A stretch of 64,000 nucleotides of DNA from NCBI RefSeq assembly GCF_014649995.1, contig NZ_BMUC01000002.1, forward strand, positions 484,575 through 548,574, written 5' to 3'. Source of the DNA: Streptomyces griseoflavus. GTDB lineage: Bacteria; Actinomycetota; Actinomycetes; Streptomycetales; Streptomycetaceae. Both the position numbers and the translations under genes were made by a program. This document shows, piece after piece, positions 43,541 through 52,378 of the stretch; within the stretch, counting starts at the first letter, position 1, and the number at the start of each line of letters is the position of its first letter. The notes under the pieces were generated by a model that made no database searches, was not told the origin of the DNA, and worked only from the letters and a program-made list of their open reading frames with translations.

Positions 43541-43640
43541 TCACGGATCGTTCGCGACCGTGCTAACCCGGCCCGACTCCTCCCCCCCCCGAGTCGGCCG
43601 TGGGGACGACCCCCGCTCTCCCCCCCGGCGGGGGTCGTCG
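43541..43640 (+). ncRNA. 6C small RNA
   Basis: Two tandem hairpins, each with a C-run loop. The first has 7-bp stem CCGACTC/GAGTCGG (43573-43597) with a run of ten C within its loop. The second has 11-bp arms (43605-43615 and 43629-43639) with seven C in its loop. This is the defining architecture of the actinobacterial 6C RNA. It sits between the HAD phosphatase gene and the CpaE-like gene, exactly as the 6C RNA (B11) sits between Rv3661 and Rv3660c in M. tuberculosis, and on the CpaE strand. The 5' end is estimated. A pyrimidine-rich stretch after the second hairpin fits termination. Confidence 0.85.
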
Positions 43641-43825
43641 CATGTCCGGACACGTTTTCTTCCCCCTTTCGGCCCTACGGTGTCGCAGCGGCGATGCCCG
43701 CGGTAGCTGATTGTCATGTCCGCGACTGATTACCAGGGGTAGTCGTCGGACTGCCCTGCGGGGCTCGCACAGAAGGCTCGCAGGGCTCACCTGTTTGGGT
43801 GACCGCGATATTCACAGGTGCCCTC

Positions 43826-43834
43826 TTGTCCACA
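43826..43834 (+). promoter_or_regulatory. DnaA-box-like TTGTCCACA
   Basis: Exact match to the Streptomyces DnaA box consensus in the A+T-richer part (43800-43880) of the region before the CpaE-like gene. A single box, so either a regulatory site or chance. The remaining 43641-44045 shows no gene. Confidence 0.45.
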
Positions 43835-44045
43835 GATATCGACCAAGATCCACGAGTTTTTCCGTATCGCTGCACCGTGATTCCTGCGCGACCCGCTCAC
43901 CGCGAGTTCACGCCCGCTTCCGTTTGCCGGGTCGCGCACGGCCGGTTTCCGCCGGCCGCTCATCAGAAGACCGCTCGCCGGTTCTTCACACGCCTGGGAA
44001 ACGCGCGGCCGGAGGGCCGCGCGCACGCAGCGAACGGGGACGTAC

Positions 44046-45152
44046 ATGAACGCATCCATCACGCACGACCCACCGCCGGCCTCCGGAGGAGGCCGGCAGG
44101 GCGCACCGCTGATCGTCACCGAGGACGCAGGACTCCTCGACGACCTGTTGCGCCTGTGCGCGGCGGCCGGCGCCACCCCTGAGGTCCACCACGGGGCGCC
44201 GGGGGACAGGGGCAGCTGGGAGGCGGCGCCGCTCGTCCTGGTCGGCGACGACGCCGCCCGGCGGTTGCGCGGGGCGGTGCGCCGGACCGGAGTGGTGCTG
44301 GTCGGGCGCGACCAGGACGACTCGGGGGTCTGGCGACGGGCCGTCGAGATCGGCGCCGACCACGTACTGATGCTCCCCGACGGGGAGCAGTGGCTGGTCG
44401 ACCGCATCGCCGACGTGGCCGAAGGAGTCGGCCGGCCCGCCCTGACCGTCGGAGTCATCGGCGGCCGCGGCGGAGCCGGAGCGTCCACCCTCGCGTGCGC
44501 GCTCGCCGTCACCTCCGCGCGGGAGGGACTGCGCACGCTGCTCGTGGACGCGGATCCCCTCGGCGGCGGACTCGACGTGGTCCTCGGCGGGGAGACGGCC
44601 AAAGGACTGCGCTGGCCCGCGTTCGCCGCCTCACGGGGGCGGGTCGGTGGCGGCGCCCTGGAGGAGTCCCTGCCCGAGCTCCACTCGCTGCGGGTACTCA
44701 GCTGGGACCGCGGCGACTGCCTCGCCGTACCGCCCCCCGCCGTACGCGCGGTGCTCGCCGCGGCCCGGCGCGGGGGCGGCACCGTCGTGGTCGACCTGCC
44801 GCGCCGCGTCGACGACGGCGTCGCCGAGGTCCTCGCCCAGCTCGATCTCGGACTCCTCGTGGTCCCCGCGGAACTGCGCGCCGTCGCGGCGGCGGGCCGG
44901 GTCGCCTCCGCCGTCGGCATGGTCCTGCGCGACCTGAGGGTCGCGGTGCGCGGGCCCTACGCGCCGGGCCTGGACGACCGCGAGGTGTCCCGCCTGCTGG
45001 GACTGCCCCTCGCGGGAGACGTGCCCGTCGAGCCCGCCCTGCAACGCCCCTACGACCCCGGACGGCCGCCGGGGGCCTCCGGCCGGGGCCCGCTCGCCCG
45101 CTTCTGCAAGGAGTTCCTGGAGCGCGCGCTGGTGGAGGCGAGGACGGTATGA
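44046..45152 (+). CDS. CpaE-like / septum-site-determining (Ssd-type) protein
   Basis: 368 residues. The N-terminal half is receiver-like ('LIVTEDAGLLDDLLRLCAAA'). The C-terminal half is a MinD/CpaE-type ATPase fold whose P-loop reads 'GGRGGAGASTLACALAV', lacking the Lys of GxGKST; the signature Lys of MinD is Arg. 'LLVDADPLGGGLDVVLGG' follows. This is the CpaE-like family of the helicase/secretion neighbourhood, related to mycobacterial Ssd (Rv3660c). CpaE proteins position Tad secretion machinery. It overlaps the TadA gene by ATGA and begins the cluster. Confidence 0.9.
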   Translation: MNASITHDPPPASGGGRQGAPLIVTEDAGLLDDLLRLCAAAGATPEVHHGAPGDRGSWEAAPLVLVGDDAARRLRGAVRRTGVVLVGRDQDDSGVWRRAVEIGADHVLMLPDGEQWLVDRIADVAEGVGRPALTVGVIGGRGGAGASTLACALAVTSAREGLRTLLVDADPLGGGLDVVLGGETAKGLRWPAFAASRGRVGGGALEESLPELHSLRVLSWDRGDCLAVPPPAVRAVLAAARRGGGTVVVDLPRRVDDGVAEVLAQLDLGLLVVPAELRAVAAAGRVASAVGMVLRDLRVAVRGPYAPGLDDREVSRLLGLPLAGDVPVEPALQRPYDPGRPPGASGRGPLARFCKEFLERALVEARTV

Positions 45153-46357
45153 GGGCGTCGACGGTGAGCGGGGCCGGGATGCCTCCCGGGCTGCTCGACG
45201 GGGTGCGGCGGTGGCTGGCCGAGAGCGGGGCCGAGCCGACGCCGGCACGGGTGGCGCAGGCGCTGCGGGACCAGGGCCGGGTGCTCGGGGACGCCGAAGT
45301 GCTGGGAGCAGCCGAGCAGTTGCGGTCCGAGCTGGTCGGCAGCGGCCCGCTGGAGCGGCTGCTGGCCGATCCGTCGGTGACCGACGTCCTGGTGTCGGCG
45401 CCGGACCGGGTCTGGGTGGACCGGGGCGGCGGGCTGGAGCTCAGCGAGATCTCCTTCCCCGACGCGATGGCCGTCCGCCGCCTGGCCCAGCGGCTCGCCG
45501 CCGTGGCCGGCCGGCGCCTCGACGACGCCCGCCCCTGGGTCGACGCACGACTGCCCGACGGGACGCGGCTGCACGCGGTGCTGCCCCCGGTGGCGGTCGG
45601 CTGCACCTGTCTCTCGCTGCGCGTCGTACGGCCGCGCGCCTTCACGCTCGCCGAGCTGGTGGCGGCCGGGACGGTGCCGCCGGGCGGTGACCGTCTGCTG
45701 CGGGCGCTGCTGGACGCGCGGCTGTCGTTCCTGGTCAGCGGAGGCACCGGCAGCGGCAAGACGACCCTGCTGAGCGCGCTCCTGGGACTGGCCGGGCCGG
45801 ACGAACGCATCGTCCTGGCGGAGGACTCGGCGGAGTTGCGCCCGGATCATCCGCACGTCGTGCGCCTGGAGACCAGGCCGGCCAACCAGGAGGGCGCGGG
45901 CCTGGTCACTCTGGAGGACCTGGTGCGGCAGGCGCTGCGGATGCGGCCCGACCGGCTGGTCGTGGGCGAGGTCCGCGGCCCGGAGGTGACCCATCTGCTG
46001 GCCGCCCTGAACACCGGCCATGAAGGCGGCTCGTGCACGGTCCACGCCAACGCCGCCGCCGACGTACCGGCCCGGCTGGAAGCACTCGGCACGGCCGCGG
46101 GACTCGACCGTTCCGCCCTGCACAGCCAGCTGGCGGCCGCCCTCTCGGTGGTGCTGCACCTCGTACGCGACCGCAGCGGACGGCGGCGGATCGCCGAAGT
46201 GCACGTGCTGGAGCGGGACCCGTCGGGGCTGGTGCGCACCGTGCCGGCGCTGCGGTGGGGTCCGGAGGCGTTCGTCCGCGAGCGGGGCTGGGAGCGGCTG
46301 CGGGAACTGCTCCGGCTCGGGAGCGGTGACGGACCGCGGGCAGGGGCCGTGCGATGA
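45149..46357 (+). CDS. TadA-type secretion ATPase
   Basis: 402 residues from ATG 45149, overlapping the CpaE-like stop. Type II/IV secretion ATPase features: Walker A 'LVSGGTGSGKTTLLSALLG', Asp box 'VLAEDSAELRPDHPHV', Walker B 'RPDRLVVGEVRG', and a His box in 'GHEGGSCTVHANAA'. It should power assembly of Flp-type pili or secretion of the pseudopilins encoded downstream. The stop overlaps the TadB start (ATGA). Confidence 0.93.
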   Translation: MRASTVSGAGMPPGLLDGVRRWLAESGAEPTPARVAQALRDQGRVLGDAEVLGAAEQLRSELVGSGPLERLLADPSVTDVLVSAPDRVWVDRGGGLELSEISFPDAMAVRRLAQRLAAVAGRRLDDARPWVDARLPDGTRLHAVLPPVAVGCTCLSLRVVRPRAFTLAELVAAGTVPPGGDRLLRALLDARLSFLVSGGTGSGKTTLLSALLGLAGPDERIVLAEDSAELRPDHPHVVRLETRPANQEGAGLVTLEDLVRQALRMRPDRLVVGEVRGPEVTHLLAALNTGHEGGSCTVHANAAADVPARLEALGTAAGLDRSALHSQLAAALSVVLHLVRDRSGRRRIAEVHVLERDPSGLVRTVPALRWGPEAFVRERGWERLRELLRLGSGDGPRAGAVR

Positions 46358-47229
46358 ACGGGACGGCCGGGATGTCGACGGGTGCGGCCGTGGCCTGTCT
46401 GGGGGCCGCCGCCTGGATGCTGAGCGGCGGGTGTGGCGGGGCCCGGCGGGCGCGGTTGCTGCTGGCCGGCGGTGGCGCGGCGGGCCTCGGACCGCCGGGG
46501 TGGCCCCGGGTGGCCGGCGAGTGGGCGCGGATCCGTGGGCGGCTGCGGGCCGAATGGTGGTCGCTGGTCGCCGGGACGGTGCTGGCGTTGCTGGGCGCGT
46601 CCGTGCTGCCGGTCCTCGCCGGTGTGGCCGGGGTGCCCGTGCTCCGCCGGGTGCGGCGGGCCGCCGAGGCACGACGGACCCGGGACGGGCGCGGGGACGC
46701 GGTGATCGCGCTGTGCGGGGCGCTCGCCGGCGAGGTGCGCGCCGGGCGGCAGCCGGCCGAGGCGCTGCTGTCTGCCGGGCGGGACTCCGGCGGGCTCGGT
46801 GACACGCAGGCGGCCGTGCTGGCGGCGGCGCGGTTCGGCGGCGACGTACCGGACGCGCTCGCGGCGGCGGCGCGGCAGCCGGGCGCCGAAGGGCTGCGGG
46901 GACTCGCCGCGTGCTGGCGGGTGGCGGTGGACCAGGGCGCCGGTCTCGCGGACGGGCTCGACCGGCTGGAAGCGGCGCTGCGTGCCGAACGGGACCAGCG
47001 GGCCGATCTGCGTGCCCAGCTGGCCGGTGCCCGTGCCACGGCGGTGATGCTCGCCGGGCTTCCCGCCGTGGGCCTGGCGCTCGGCGCGGCGCTCGGCGCC
47101 GACCCGCTGCGCGTTCTCCTGCACACGCCGTCCGGCCTGGCCTGTCTGGTCGCCGGCGGGGTGTTGGAGGGCCTGGGCCTGTGGTGGGCGCTGCGCATCA
47201 TGCGGGGCGCCGAGGAGGTGACGGGATGA
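46354..47229 (+). CDS. TadB-like inner-membrane protein
   Basis: 291 residues with N-terminal membrane segments (about 5-25 and 70-95) and a GspF/TadB-type cytoplasmic helical domain ('LCGALAGEVRAGRQPAEALL', 'LAACWRVAVDQGAGLADGLD'). Membrane segments near the C-terminus ('MLAGLPAVGLALGAALGADP' and 'LACLVAGGVLEGLGLWWALR') follow. It is a platform protein for the TadA ATPase. ATGA overlaps at both ends. Confidence 0.88.
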   Translation: MNGTAGMSTGAAVACLGAAAWMLSGGCGGARRARLLLAGGGAAGLGPPGWPRVAGEWARIRGRLRAEWWSLVAGTVLALLGASVLPVLAGVAGVPVLRRVRRAAEARRTRDGRGDAVIALCGALAGEVRAGRQPAEALLSAGRDSGGLGDTQAAVLAAARFGGDVPDALAAAARQPGAEGLRGLAACWRVAVDQGAGLADGLDRLEAALRAERDQRADLRAQLAGARATAVMLAGLPAVGLALGAALGADPLRVLLHTPSGLACLVAGGVLEGLGLWWALRIMRGAEEVTG

Positions 47230-48020
47230 GCGGGGAGGTCGTCCACAGGCTGGGGGCAGTCGTGGGGATGGTGTCGGCACTCGCCTGGTCGGCGGAGTGG
47301 TGCCGGCGCACCCGGTCCGCGCGGACAGTGCGACGCCGACTGGCCGGGGTGCTGCCGCCCGAACGGGCGGTGCCCACGACCGCCGCAGGCCCCAAGCGGC
47401 TGCGGCTCGCACGGGACCGGCTGCCGCTCGTGGGCGTCGTGGGCGCCGGATGGTGCCTGGTGGACGGTCCCGCCGGAGTGCTGGTCGGGCTGGCGGCCGC
47501 GGTCGGGCTGTGGCGGTGGCAGCTGCGCCGGCACGCGGCCGCGGTGGACGCCGGGGCGTCCGATGCCGCCGAGGCGGCACGCCGACTGCCCCTGGCCGCC
47601 GACCTGCTGTCCGCCTGCATCGCGGCGGGTGCCGGGCCGGTACTGGCGGCGCAGGCCGTCGGAGAGGCACTGGGCGGCCCGGTCGGGGACGCGCTGGCGC
47701 GCGGAGCGGCGGAGGTGCGGCTCGGCGGTGAACCGGGTGCCGCCTGGCGCCGGCTGGCCGGGCTGAAGGGTGCCGCGCCGCTGGCCCGGCTGCTGGAACG
47801 GGCCGATGTGTCCGGGATCGCCCTGGCCGCCCCCGTGGGCCGGCTCGCCGCCGAGGCCCGCGCCGAGTGGGCCCGCGCGGCGACGGCACGGGCCCGGAAG
47901 GCGGCCGTCATGGTCAGTGCCCCGGTGGGCCTGTGCTTCCTGCCCGCCTTCATCGCGATCGGAGTCCTTCCCGTGGTCATCGGGCTCGCGGGCGGAGTGC
48001 GGGGAGGAGGTGGTGGGTGA
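47226..48020 (+). CDS. TadC-like inner-membrane protein
   Basis: 264 residues. The GspF/TadC-type domain is visible in 'LPLAADLLSACIAAGAGPVL' and 'AAWRRLAGLKGAAPLARLLE'. A final membrane hairpin ('SAPVGLCFLPAFIAIGVLPV' then 'VIGLAGGV') closes the protein. It pairs with the TadB-like protein to form the secretion platform. Start ATG 47226 overlaps the TadB stop. Confidence 0.88.
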   Translation: MSGEVVHRLGAVVGMVSALAWSAEWCRRTRSARTVRRRLAGVLPPERAVPTTAAGPKRLRLARDRLPLVGVVGAGWCLVDGPAGVLVGLAAAVGLWRWQLRRHAAAVDAGASDAAEAARRLPLAADLLSACIAAGAGPVLAAQAVGEALGGPVGDALARGAAEVRLGGEPGAAWRRLAGLKGAAPLARLLERADVSGIALAAPVGRLAAEARAEWARAATARARKAAVMVSAPVGLCFLPAFIAIGVLPVVIGLAGGVRGGGGG

Positions 48021-48098
48021 CGGGCGACGGCCTGCGGCGGAAAGCCGGAACGAGCGGTGACCACAAGAGCAGTACGACTTCTCCTTACGGGGGTTGAG

Positions 48099-48308
48099 AT
48101 GTATCAGGCGGTACGGGCACGACTGCGTGCCCTGGTGTGCGGGGCGCGTGCGGCACGGAGGGACGCCGGAATGGTGACCTCGGAGTACGCGATGGGCATC
48201 GTGGCGGCGGTGGCGTTCGCCGTGGTGCTCTACGAGGTCGTCAACAGCGGACCGGTCAGCACGGCACTGCGGAACATCGTGCAGCAGGCACTTGATGGCC
48301 GGATGTGA
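48099..48308 (+). CDS. DUF4244 Flp-pilin-like protein
   Basis: 69 residues from ATG 48099 (G-rich site upstream; GTG 48057 would add 14 residues). A basic N-terminus precedes 'AGMVTSEYAMGIVAAVAFAV', in which the Glu of 'TSEYA' after a short leader and before a hydrophobic helix is the class III prepilin pattern of Flp pilins. It is the probable main pseudopilin of the Tad-like system. The 3' end overlaps the TadE-like gene. Confidence 0.88.
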   Translation: MYQAVRARLRALVCGARAARRDAGMVTSEYAMGIVAAVAFAVVLYEVVNSGPVSTALRNIVQQALDGRM

Positions 48309-48672
48309 GCGGCGGGCGGACCAGGGGTTCGTGACGGCTGAGGCGGCCATGGTGCTGCCCGTGCTGGTGATGTTCGCGACGGCGCTGGTCGGGGGCCTGA
48401 TGGTGGTGGCGGCGCAGATCCAGTGCGTGGACGCCGCCCGTACGGGCGCCCGCGCGGCGGCCCGGCAGGACCCGCCCGGCGCGGTCGTCGACGTGACCCG
48501 GGGAGCGGCACCGCCCGGCGCGCGGGTCACGGTGAGCCGCGAGGCCGGACAGGTGCGTGTGGTCGTCGTGGCCAGGCCGCCGGTGCTGCGCGGGCTGCCG
48601 TTCGACCTGCGGGAGGAGGCCGTCGCGGCGGTGGAGCAGACCGAGGGAGAGACGGTGGGGGCGGGAACATGA
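48295..48672 (+). CDS. TadE-family minor pseudopilin
   Basis: 125 residues from ATG 48295. 'DQGFVTAEAAMVLPVLVMFA' is the TadE signature: short leader, Glu+5-like residue, then a single membrane helix; a secreted domain follows. It overlaps the DUF4244 gene by 14 bp and the following TadE-like gene by ATGA. Confidence 0.87.
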   Translation: MAGCERRADQGFVTAEAAMVLPVLVMFATALVGGLMVVAAQIQCVDAARTGARAAARQDPPGAVVDVTRGAAPPGARVTVSREAGQVRVVVVARPPVLRGLPFDLREEAVAAVEQTEGETVGAGT

Positions 48673-49430
48673 GGGCCCGGACCCGCGAACGACGGCTCCT
48701 TAACCTCCGAGCCGCCGTGTGCGGGAGCGCGACGGCGACAGGGACGCCCGGGCTGCCCTGCGGGTGGTGGTCCGTCGGACGGGGACGTCCGGCCCGCCCG
48801 GCGGGCGGTGGCGCGTCGGACAGCGGCGTCCGGCCGCCCGGTGGCGGTCGGCGCGTCGGCCGGGGACGCGCGCGGGGCTCCGACCGGGGGTCCGCGACGG
48901 TCTGGAGCGTGGGCGCGATCGCCGTGCTGTGCCTGGTGTTCGGCATCGTGCTCGCCCTCGGGCACGCCGTCGTCATCAGGCACCGGGCGGCCGGGGGTGC
49001 GGACCTGGCAGCGCTCGCCGCGGCCGACCACTGGGCCGAGGGACGCGCGGCCGGATGCGCGCGGGCGGAACGGGTGGCCCGGGCCCAGGACGCACGGCTC
49101 GTGCGGTGCGCGATCACCGGCGAGGTGGCGGACGTGTCGGTGGCGTCCGGGAACGGGCCGTTCACCGTGGAGGTCAGGGCACGGGCGGGCCCCGCCGGCC
49201 CGCCCGACCCCCTGCCGCCGGGCACGGCCGGGGCTCCGGCACGGGCCTGGCACCGGACTCAGGACCGTCGCAGGCCCCCGCGCCCGGGCCCCGCACCGCG
49301 CCCGGTCCCGGGGTTCACCCCGACGCCGGCGTCCGCCCGGGCAGCTCCGCCTCCGCCCTCCCGTCCGTGCCGGACGTGTCCCCCGCCGCCCCGGGCTTCT
49401 CCACCGGTGCGCCCTCCAGCAGCACCGTGA
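48669..49430 (+). CDS. TadE-like protein of the helicase/secretion neighbourhood
   Basis: 253 residues from ATG 48669. After an Arg/Gly/Pro-rich leader of about 75 residues comes 'DRGSATVWSVGAIAVLCLVF', the membrane helix and motif of the Rv3654c-like TadE family, then 'RHRAAGGADLAALAAADHWA'. The C-terminal about 70 residues are Pro/Arg-rich. That tail overlaps the 3' end of the convergent helicase gene by 116 bp, which may mean it is not conserved. A start nearer the helix is possible. Last gene of the Tad-like cluster. Confidence 0.8.
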   Translation: MRARTRERRLLNLRAAVCGSATATGTPGLPCGWWSVGRGRPARPAGGGASDSGVRPPGGGRRVGRGRARGSDRGSATVWSVGAIAVLCLVFGIVLALGHAVVIRHRAAGGADLAALAAADHWAEGRAAGCARAERVARAQDARLVRCAITGEVADVSVASGNGPFTVEVRARAGPAGPPDPLPPGTAGAPARAWHRTQDRRRPPRPGPAPRPVPGFTPTPASARAAPPPPSRPCRTCPPPPRASPPVRPPAAP

Positions 49431-51849
49431 GCAGCCGCACCGCGCCCCGCTTGTGCAGGGGATCGTTGCCGTTGCCGCACTTGGGCGACTGGATGCAGGA
49501 GGGGCAGCCCGCGTCGCATTCGCAGGAGGCGATGGCCTGACGGGTGGCGGTGAGCCAGGAGCGGGCGGTGTGGAAGGCGCGCTCCGCGAAGCCCGCGCCG
49601 CCCGGGTGGCCGTCGTAGACGAAGACCGTCGGGAGCAGGGTGTCGGGGTGCAGCGGGACCGACACACCGCCGATGTCCCAGCGGTCGCAGGTCGCGAAGA
49701 GCGGCAGCATGCCGATCGACGCGTGCTCGGCGGCGTGCAGGGCGCCGCCGAGGATCTCCGGGTTGATCCTGGCCCGGTCCAGCTGGTCCTCGGTGACCGT
49801 CCACCACACCGCGCGGGTGCGCAGCGTACGAGGAGGGAGGTCGAGCTTCGTCTCGCCCAGCACCTCGCCGGTGATCTGGCGCCGGCGCAGGAAGGAGACC
49901 ACCTGGTTGGTGACCTCGACGGAGCCGTAGCAGAGGCGGCCGTCGCCCCAGGGGATCTCGGTGTCCGTCTCCAGCACGGAGATCGACGTCGTGTCCCGGG
50001 CCACCGTCGTGTAGGCCGGGCTCGCCCGCTCGACCAGCGCGACGGAGTCCTCCAGGTCGAGGGAGCGCACGAGATAGGTGAGGCCCTGGTGCAGGTGGAC
50101 GGCACCCTCGTGGACGCTGGTGTGGGCGGCGCCCGCGTCGACCGTGCCGAGCAGCCGGCCGGTGCCGGTCTCGACGACCTGCACGGGGCGGCCGCCCCCG
50201 CCGCGGATGTCGGTCAGGTCGGCCGCCCGTTCGCGGCGGGTCCAGTGCCAGGCCCTCGTCCGCCGGCGCAGCAGCTTCGCGGCCTCCAGCTGCGGAAGGA
50301 GATCCTCGGTGGCCGGGCCGAACAGGGACAGGTCCTCCTCCGTCAGGGGCAGCTCCTCGGCGGCCGCGCACAGATGCGGGGCGAGCACGTAGGGGTTGTC
50401 GGGATCGAGGACGGTGGACTCCACGGGCCGGTCGAAGAGCGCCTCGGGGTGGTGGACCAGGAAGGTGTCCAGGGGATCGTCGCGGGCGACCAGGACGGCG
50501 AGGGCGCCCTGCCCCGAGCGTCCCGCACGGCCCGCCTGCTGCCACAGCGAGGCCCGGGTGCCCGGATAGCCGGCGATCACCACGGCGTCCAGGCCGGAGA
50601 CGTCCACGCCGAGTTCCAGGGCGTTCGTCGCCGCGAGACCGAGGAGTTCGCCGGAGTGCAGCGCGCGTTCGAGCGCGCGGCGCTCCTCGGGCAGATAGCC
50701 GCCCCGGTACGCGGCGACACGCCTCGCCAGCGAGCGGTCGACCTCCGCGAGGCGTTCCTGGGCGATCACCGAGATCAGCTCGGCGCCGCGCCGGGAGCGC
50801 ACGAAGGTCACCGAACGGATTCCCTGCACGGTGAGGTCGGTCAGCAGGTCGGCGGCCTCGGCGGTGGCGGTGCGGCGGACGGGCGCGCCCTTCTCGCCGT
50901 GCAGTTCGGTGAGCGGGGGCTCCCAGAGGGCGAACACCAGTTCTCCGCGCGGTGAGGCGTCGTCGGCCACCTCCACCACCGGCAGGCCCGTCAGGCGGCC
51001 GGCGGCGACCGCGGGCTCGGCGGCGGTCGCGGAGGCCAGCAGGAACACGGGGGAGGCCCCGTAGCGGGCGCACAGCCGCCGCAGCCGGCGCAGCACCTGC
51101 GCGACGTGCGAGCCGAACACCCCCCGGTAGGTGTGGCACTCGTCGATGACGACGTACTTCAGCGACTTCAGGAAGGAGGACCAGCGGGGATGCGACGGCA
51201 GGATGCCCCGGTGCAGCATGTCCGGGTTGGTCAGGACGTAGTTGGCGTACTGGCGGATCCACTCGCGTTCCTCGAACGGAGTGTCGCCGTCGTAGACCGC
51301 CGCGCGCACCGAATGGCCCAGCGGTTGTGAAAGTTCCTTCACGGATCGGCACTGGTCCGCCGCGAGGGCCTTCGTGGGAGCGAGGTACAGGGCGGTCGCC
51401 CCGCGGCCGTTCGGGGCCTCGGCGCCGTCCAGGAGCGTGGACAGGACCGGCGTGAGGTACGCCAGGGACTTGCCGGACGCGGTACCGGTGGCGACCACGA
51501 CCGACTCGCCGTCCAGGGCGTGCTCGGCGGCGCGTGCCTGATGGGCCCAGGGGTGCTCGATGCCCGCGGCCCGCACGGCGGCGATCACCTCGGCGCGGAT
51601 CCGGTCCGGCCAGACGGCATGGCGACCCGCACGCGGGGGCAAGTGCTCCGTATGAGTGATGCGCGCAGCCCTGCTCGGTCCGGACGCGAGCCGGCCCAGG
51701 ACGGCGTCCGGCGCGGTCCTGGACGGCGTCTCCGCCTGGGGTCGATCGGATCGGTGATTCTTGGCCATCGGCACCGAGTGTGTCACTGGCGTGACGGACA
51801 ATGGGGCCAAGGCGTCGTGCACGCCTGCCGGTAAGTGATTGAATGCCAT
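49315..51849 (-). CDS. DEAD/DEAH-box helicase with DUF1998 (MrfA/YprA type)
   Basis: 844 residues from ATG 51849; upstream frame is noise. The helicase core has 'VVATGTASGKSLAYLTPVLS' (motif I), 'YVVIDECHTYRGVFGSHVA' (II), 'LLASATAAEP' (III), 'SVTFVRSRRGAELIS' (IV), 'NALELGVDVSGLDAVVIAGY' (V) and 'SLWQQAGRAGRSGQGALA' (VI). The C-terminal DUF1998 domain has the metal-binding Cys cluster 'CECDAGCPSCIQSPKCG'. MrfA-type helicases take part in repair of mitomycin-type lesions. The gene converges on and overlaps the Tad-like cluster and is divergent from bldG. Confidence 0.95.
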   Translation of the reverse strand: MAFNHLPAGVHDALAPLSVTPVTHSVPMAKNHRSDRPQAETPSRTAPDAVLGRLASGPSRAARITHTEHLPPRAGRHAVWPDRIRAEVIAAVRAAGIEHPWAHQARAAEHALDGESVVVATGTASGKSLAYLTPVLSTLLDGAEAPNGRGATALYLAPTKALAADQCRSVKELSQPLGHSVRAAVYDGDTPFEEREWIRQYANYVLTNPDMLHRGILPSHPRWSSFLKSLKYVVIDECHTYRGVFGSHVAQVLRRLRRLCARYGASPVFLLASATAAEPAVAAGRLTGLPVVEVADDASPRGELVFALWEPPLTELHGEKGAPVRRTATAEAADLLTDLTVQGIRSVTFVRSRRGAELISVIAQERLAEVDRSLARRVAAYRGGYLPEERRALERALHSGELLGLAATNALELGVDVSGLDAVVIAGYPGTRASLWQQAGRAGRSGQGALAVLVARDDPLDTFLVHHPEALFDRPVESTVLDPDNPYVLAPHLCAAAEELPLTEEDLSLFGPATEDLLPQLEAAKLLRRRTRAWHWTRRERAADLTDIRGGGGRPVQVVETGTGRLLGTVDAGAAHTSVHEGAVHLHQGLTYLVRSLDLEDSVALVERASPAYTTVARDTTSISVLETDTEIPWGDGRLCYGSVEVTNQVVSFLRRRQITGEVLGETKLDLPPRTLRTRAVWWTVTEDQLDRARINPEILGGALHAAEHASIGMLPLFATCDRWDIGGVSVPLHPDTLLPTVFVYDGHPGGAGFAERAFHTARSWLTATRQAIASCECDAGCPSCIQSPKCGNGNDPLHKRGAVRLLTVLLEGAPVEKPGAAGDTSGTDGRAEAELPGRTPASG

Positions 51850-51928
51850 CGCGGCTGGCGAACCGTCCCGGGGGCTGAGCCGAGATGCCCCAAGGGCGAC
51901 CGCTCGATAGCTAGGTGCTGGAGGATCC

Positions 51929-52270
51929 GTGGACCTGTCCCTGTCGACCGAGACCATGGGCGATCGCACGATCGTCAGGGTCGGTGGCGAAATCGACGTA
52001 TATACCGCGCCCAAGCTGCGCGAGCAGCTGGTCGAGCTGGTGAACGACGGCAGTTTCCACCTTGTCGTCGACATGGAAGGTGTGGACTTCCTCGACTCCA
52101 CCGGACTCGGCGTGCTGGTCGGCGGCCTGAAGCGTGTACGGGCCCATGAGGGCTCGCTGCGCCTGGTCTGCAACCAGGAGCGCATTCTCAAGATCTTCCG
52201 TATCACCGGCCTCACCAAGGTGTTCCCGATTCACACCTCGGTCGAGGAAGCGGTGGCGGCGACCGACTGA
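51929..52270 (+). CDS. bldG: Anti-anti-sigma factor BldG
   Basis: 113 residues from GTG 51929 (GGAGG upstream). STAS-fold protein with the phosphorylatable Ser57 in '[16 protein letters not shown]'. BldG is needed for aerial mycelium and antibiotic production in S. coelicolor and works by binding anti-sigma factors when unphosphorylated. The gene is followed 108 bp later by its anti-sigma partner on the same strand, as in S. coelicolor, where both single-gene and two-gene transcripts are reported. Confidence 0.96.
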   Translation: MDLSLSTETMGDRTIVRVGGEIDVYTAPKLREQLVELVNDGSFHLVVDMEGVDFLDSTGLGVLVGGLKRVRAHEGSLRLVCNQERILKIFRITGLTKVFPIHTSVEEAVAATD

Positions 52271-52317
52271 TCACCCCGCTCCCGGGTCAGTGCCCGGGCG
52301 GGGAGGAGAACCATGAG

Positions 52318-52345
52318 GAGGGCCGGGCGTTCGAGGCCCGGCCTC
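52318..52345 (+). terminator. Hairpin between bldG and the anti-sigma gene (partial terminator)
   Basis: Stem of about 10 bp with one bulged G (left arm from 52318, right arm to 52345) and a short loop, between two genes known in S. coelicolor to have mono- and bicistronic transcripts. It could set the ratio by partial termination. Confidence 0.5.
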
Positions 52346-52378
52346 TCCACAGCACGCCCGTAGTCGCGAGGGGGATGC

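Noticed and set aside
43470-44045. Possible riboswitch for the CpaE-like gene
   Set aside because: The structured part is better explained as the free-standing 6C RNA; it ends about 400 bp before the start codon.
45906-50105. 1399-codon minus-strand frame across the Tad-like cluster
   Set aside because: Long only because of high G+C; the plus strand carries complete, overlapping Tad genes, and the helicase lies in another frame.
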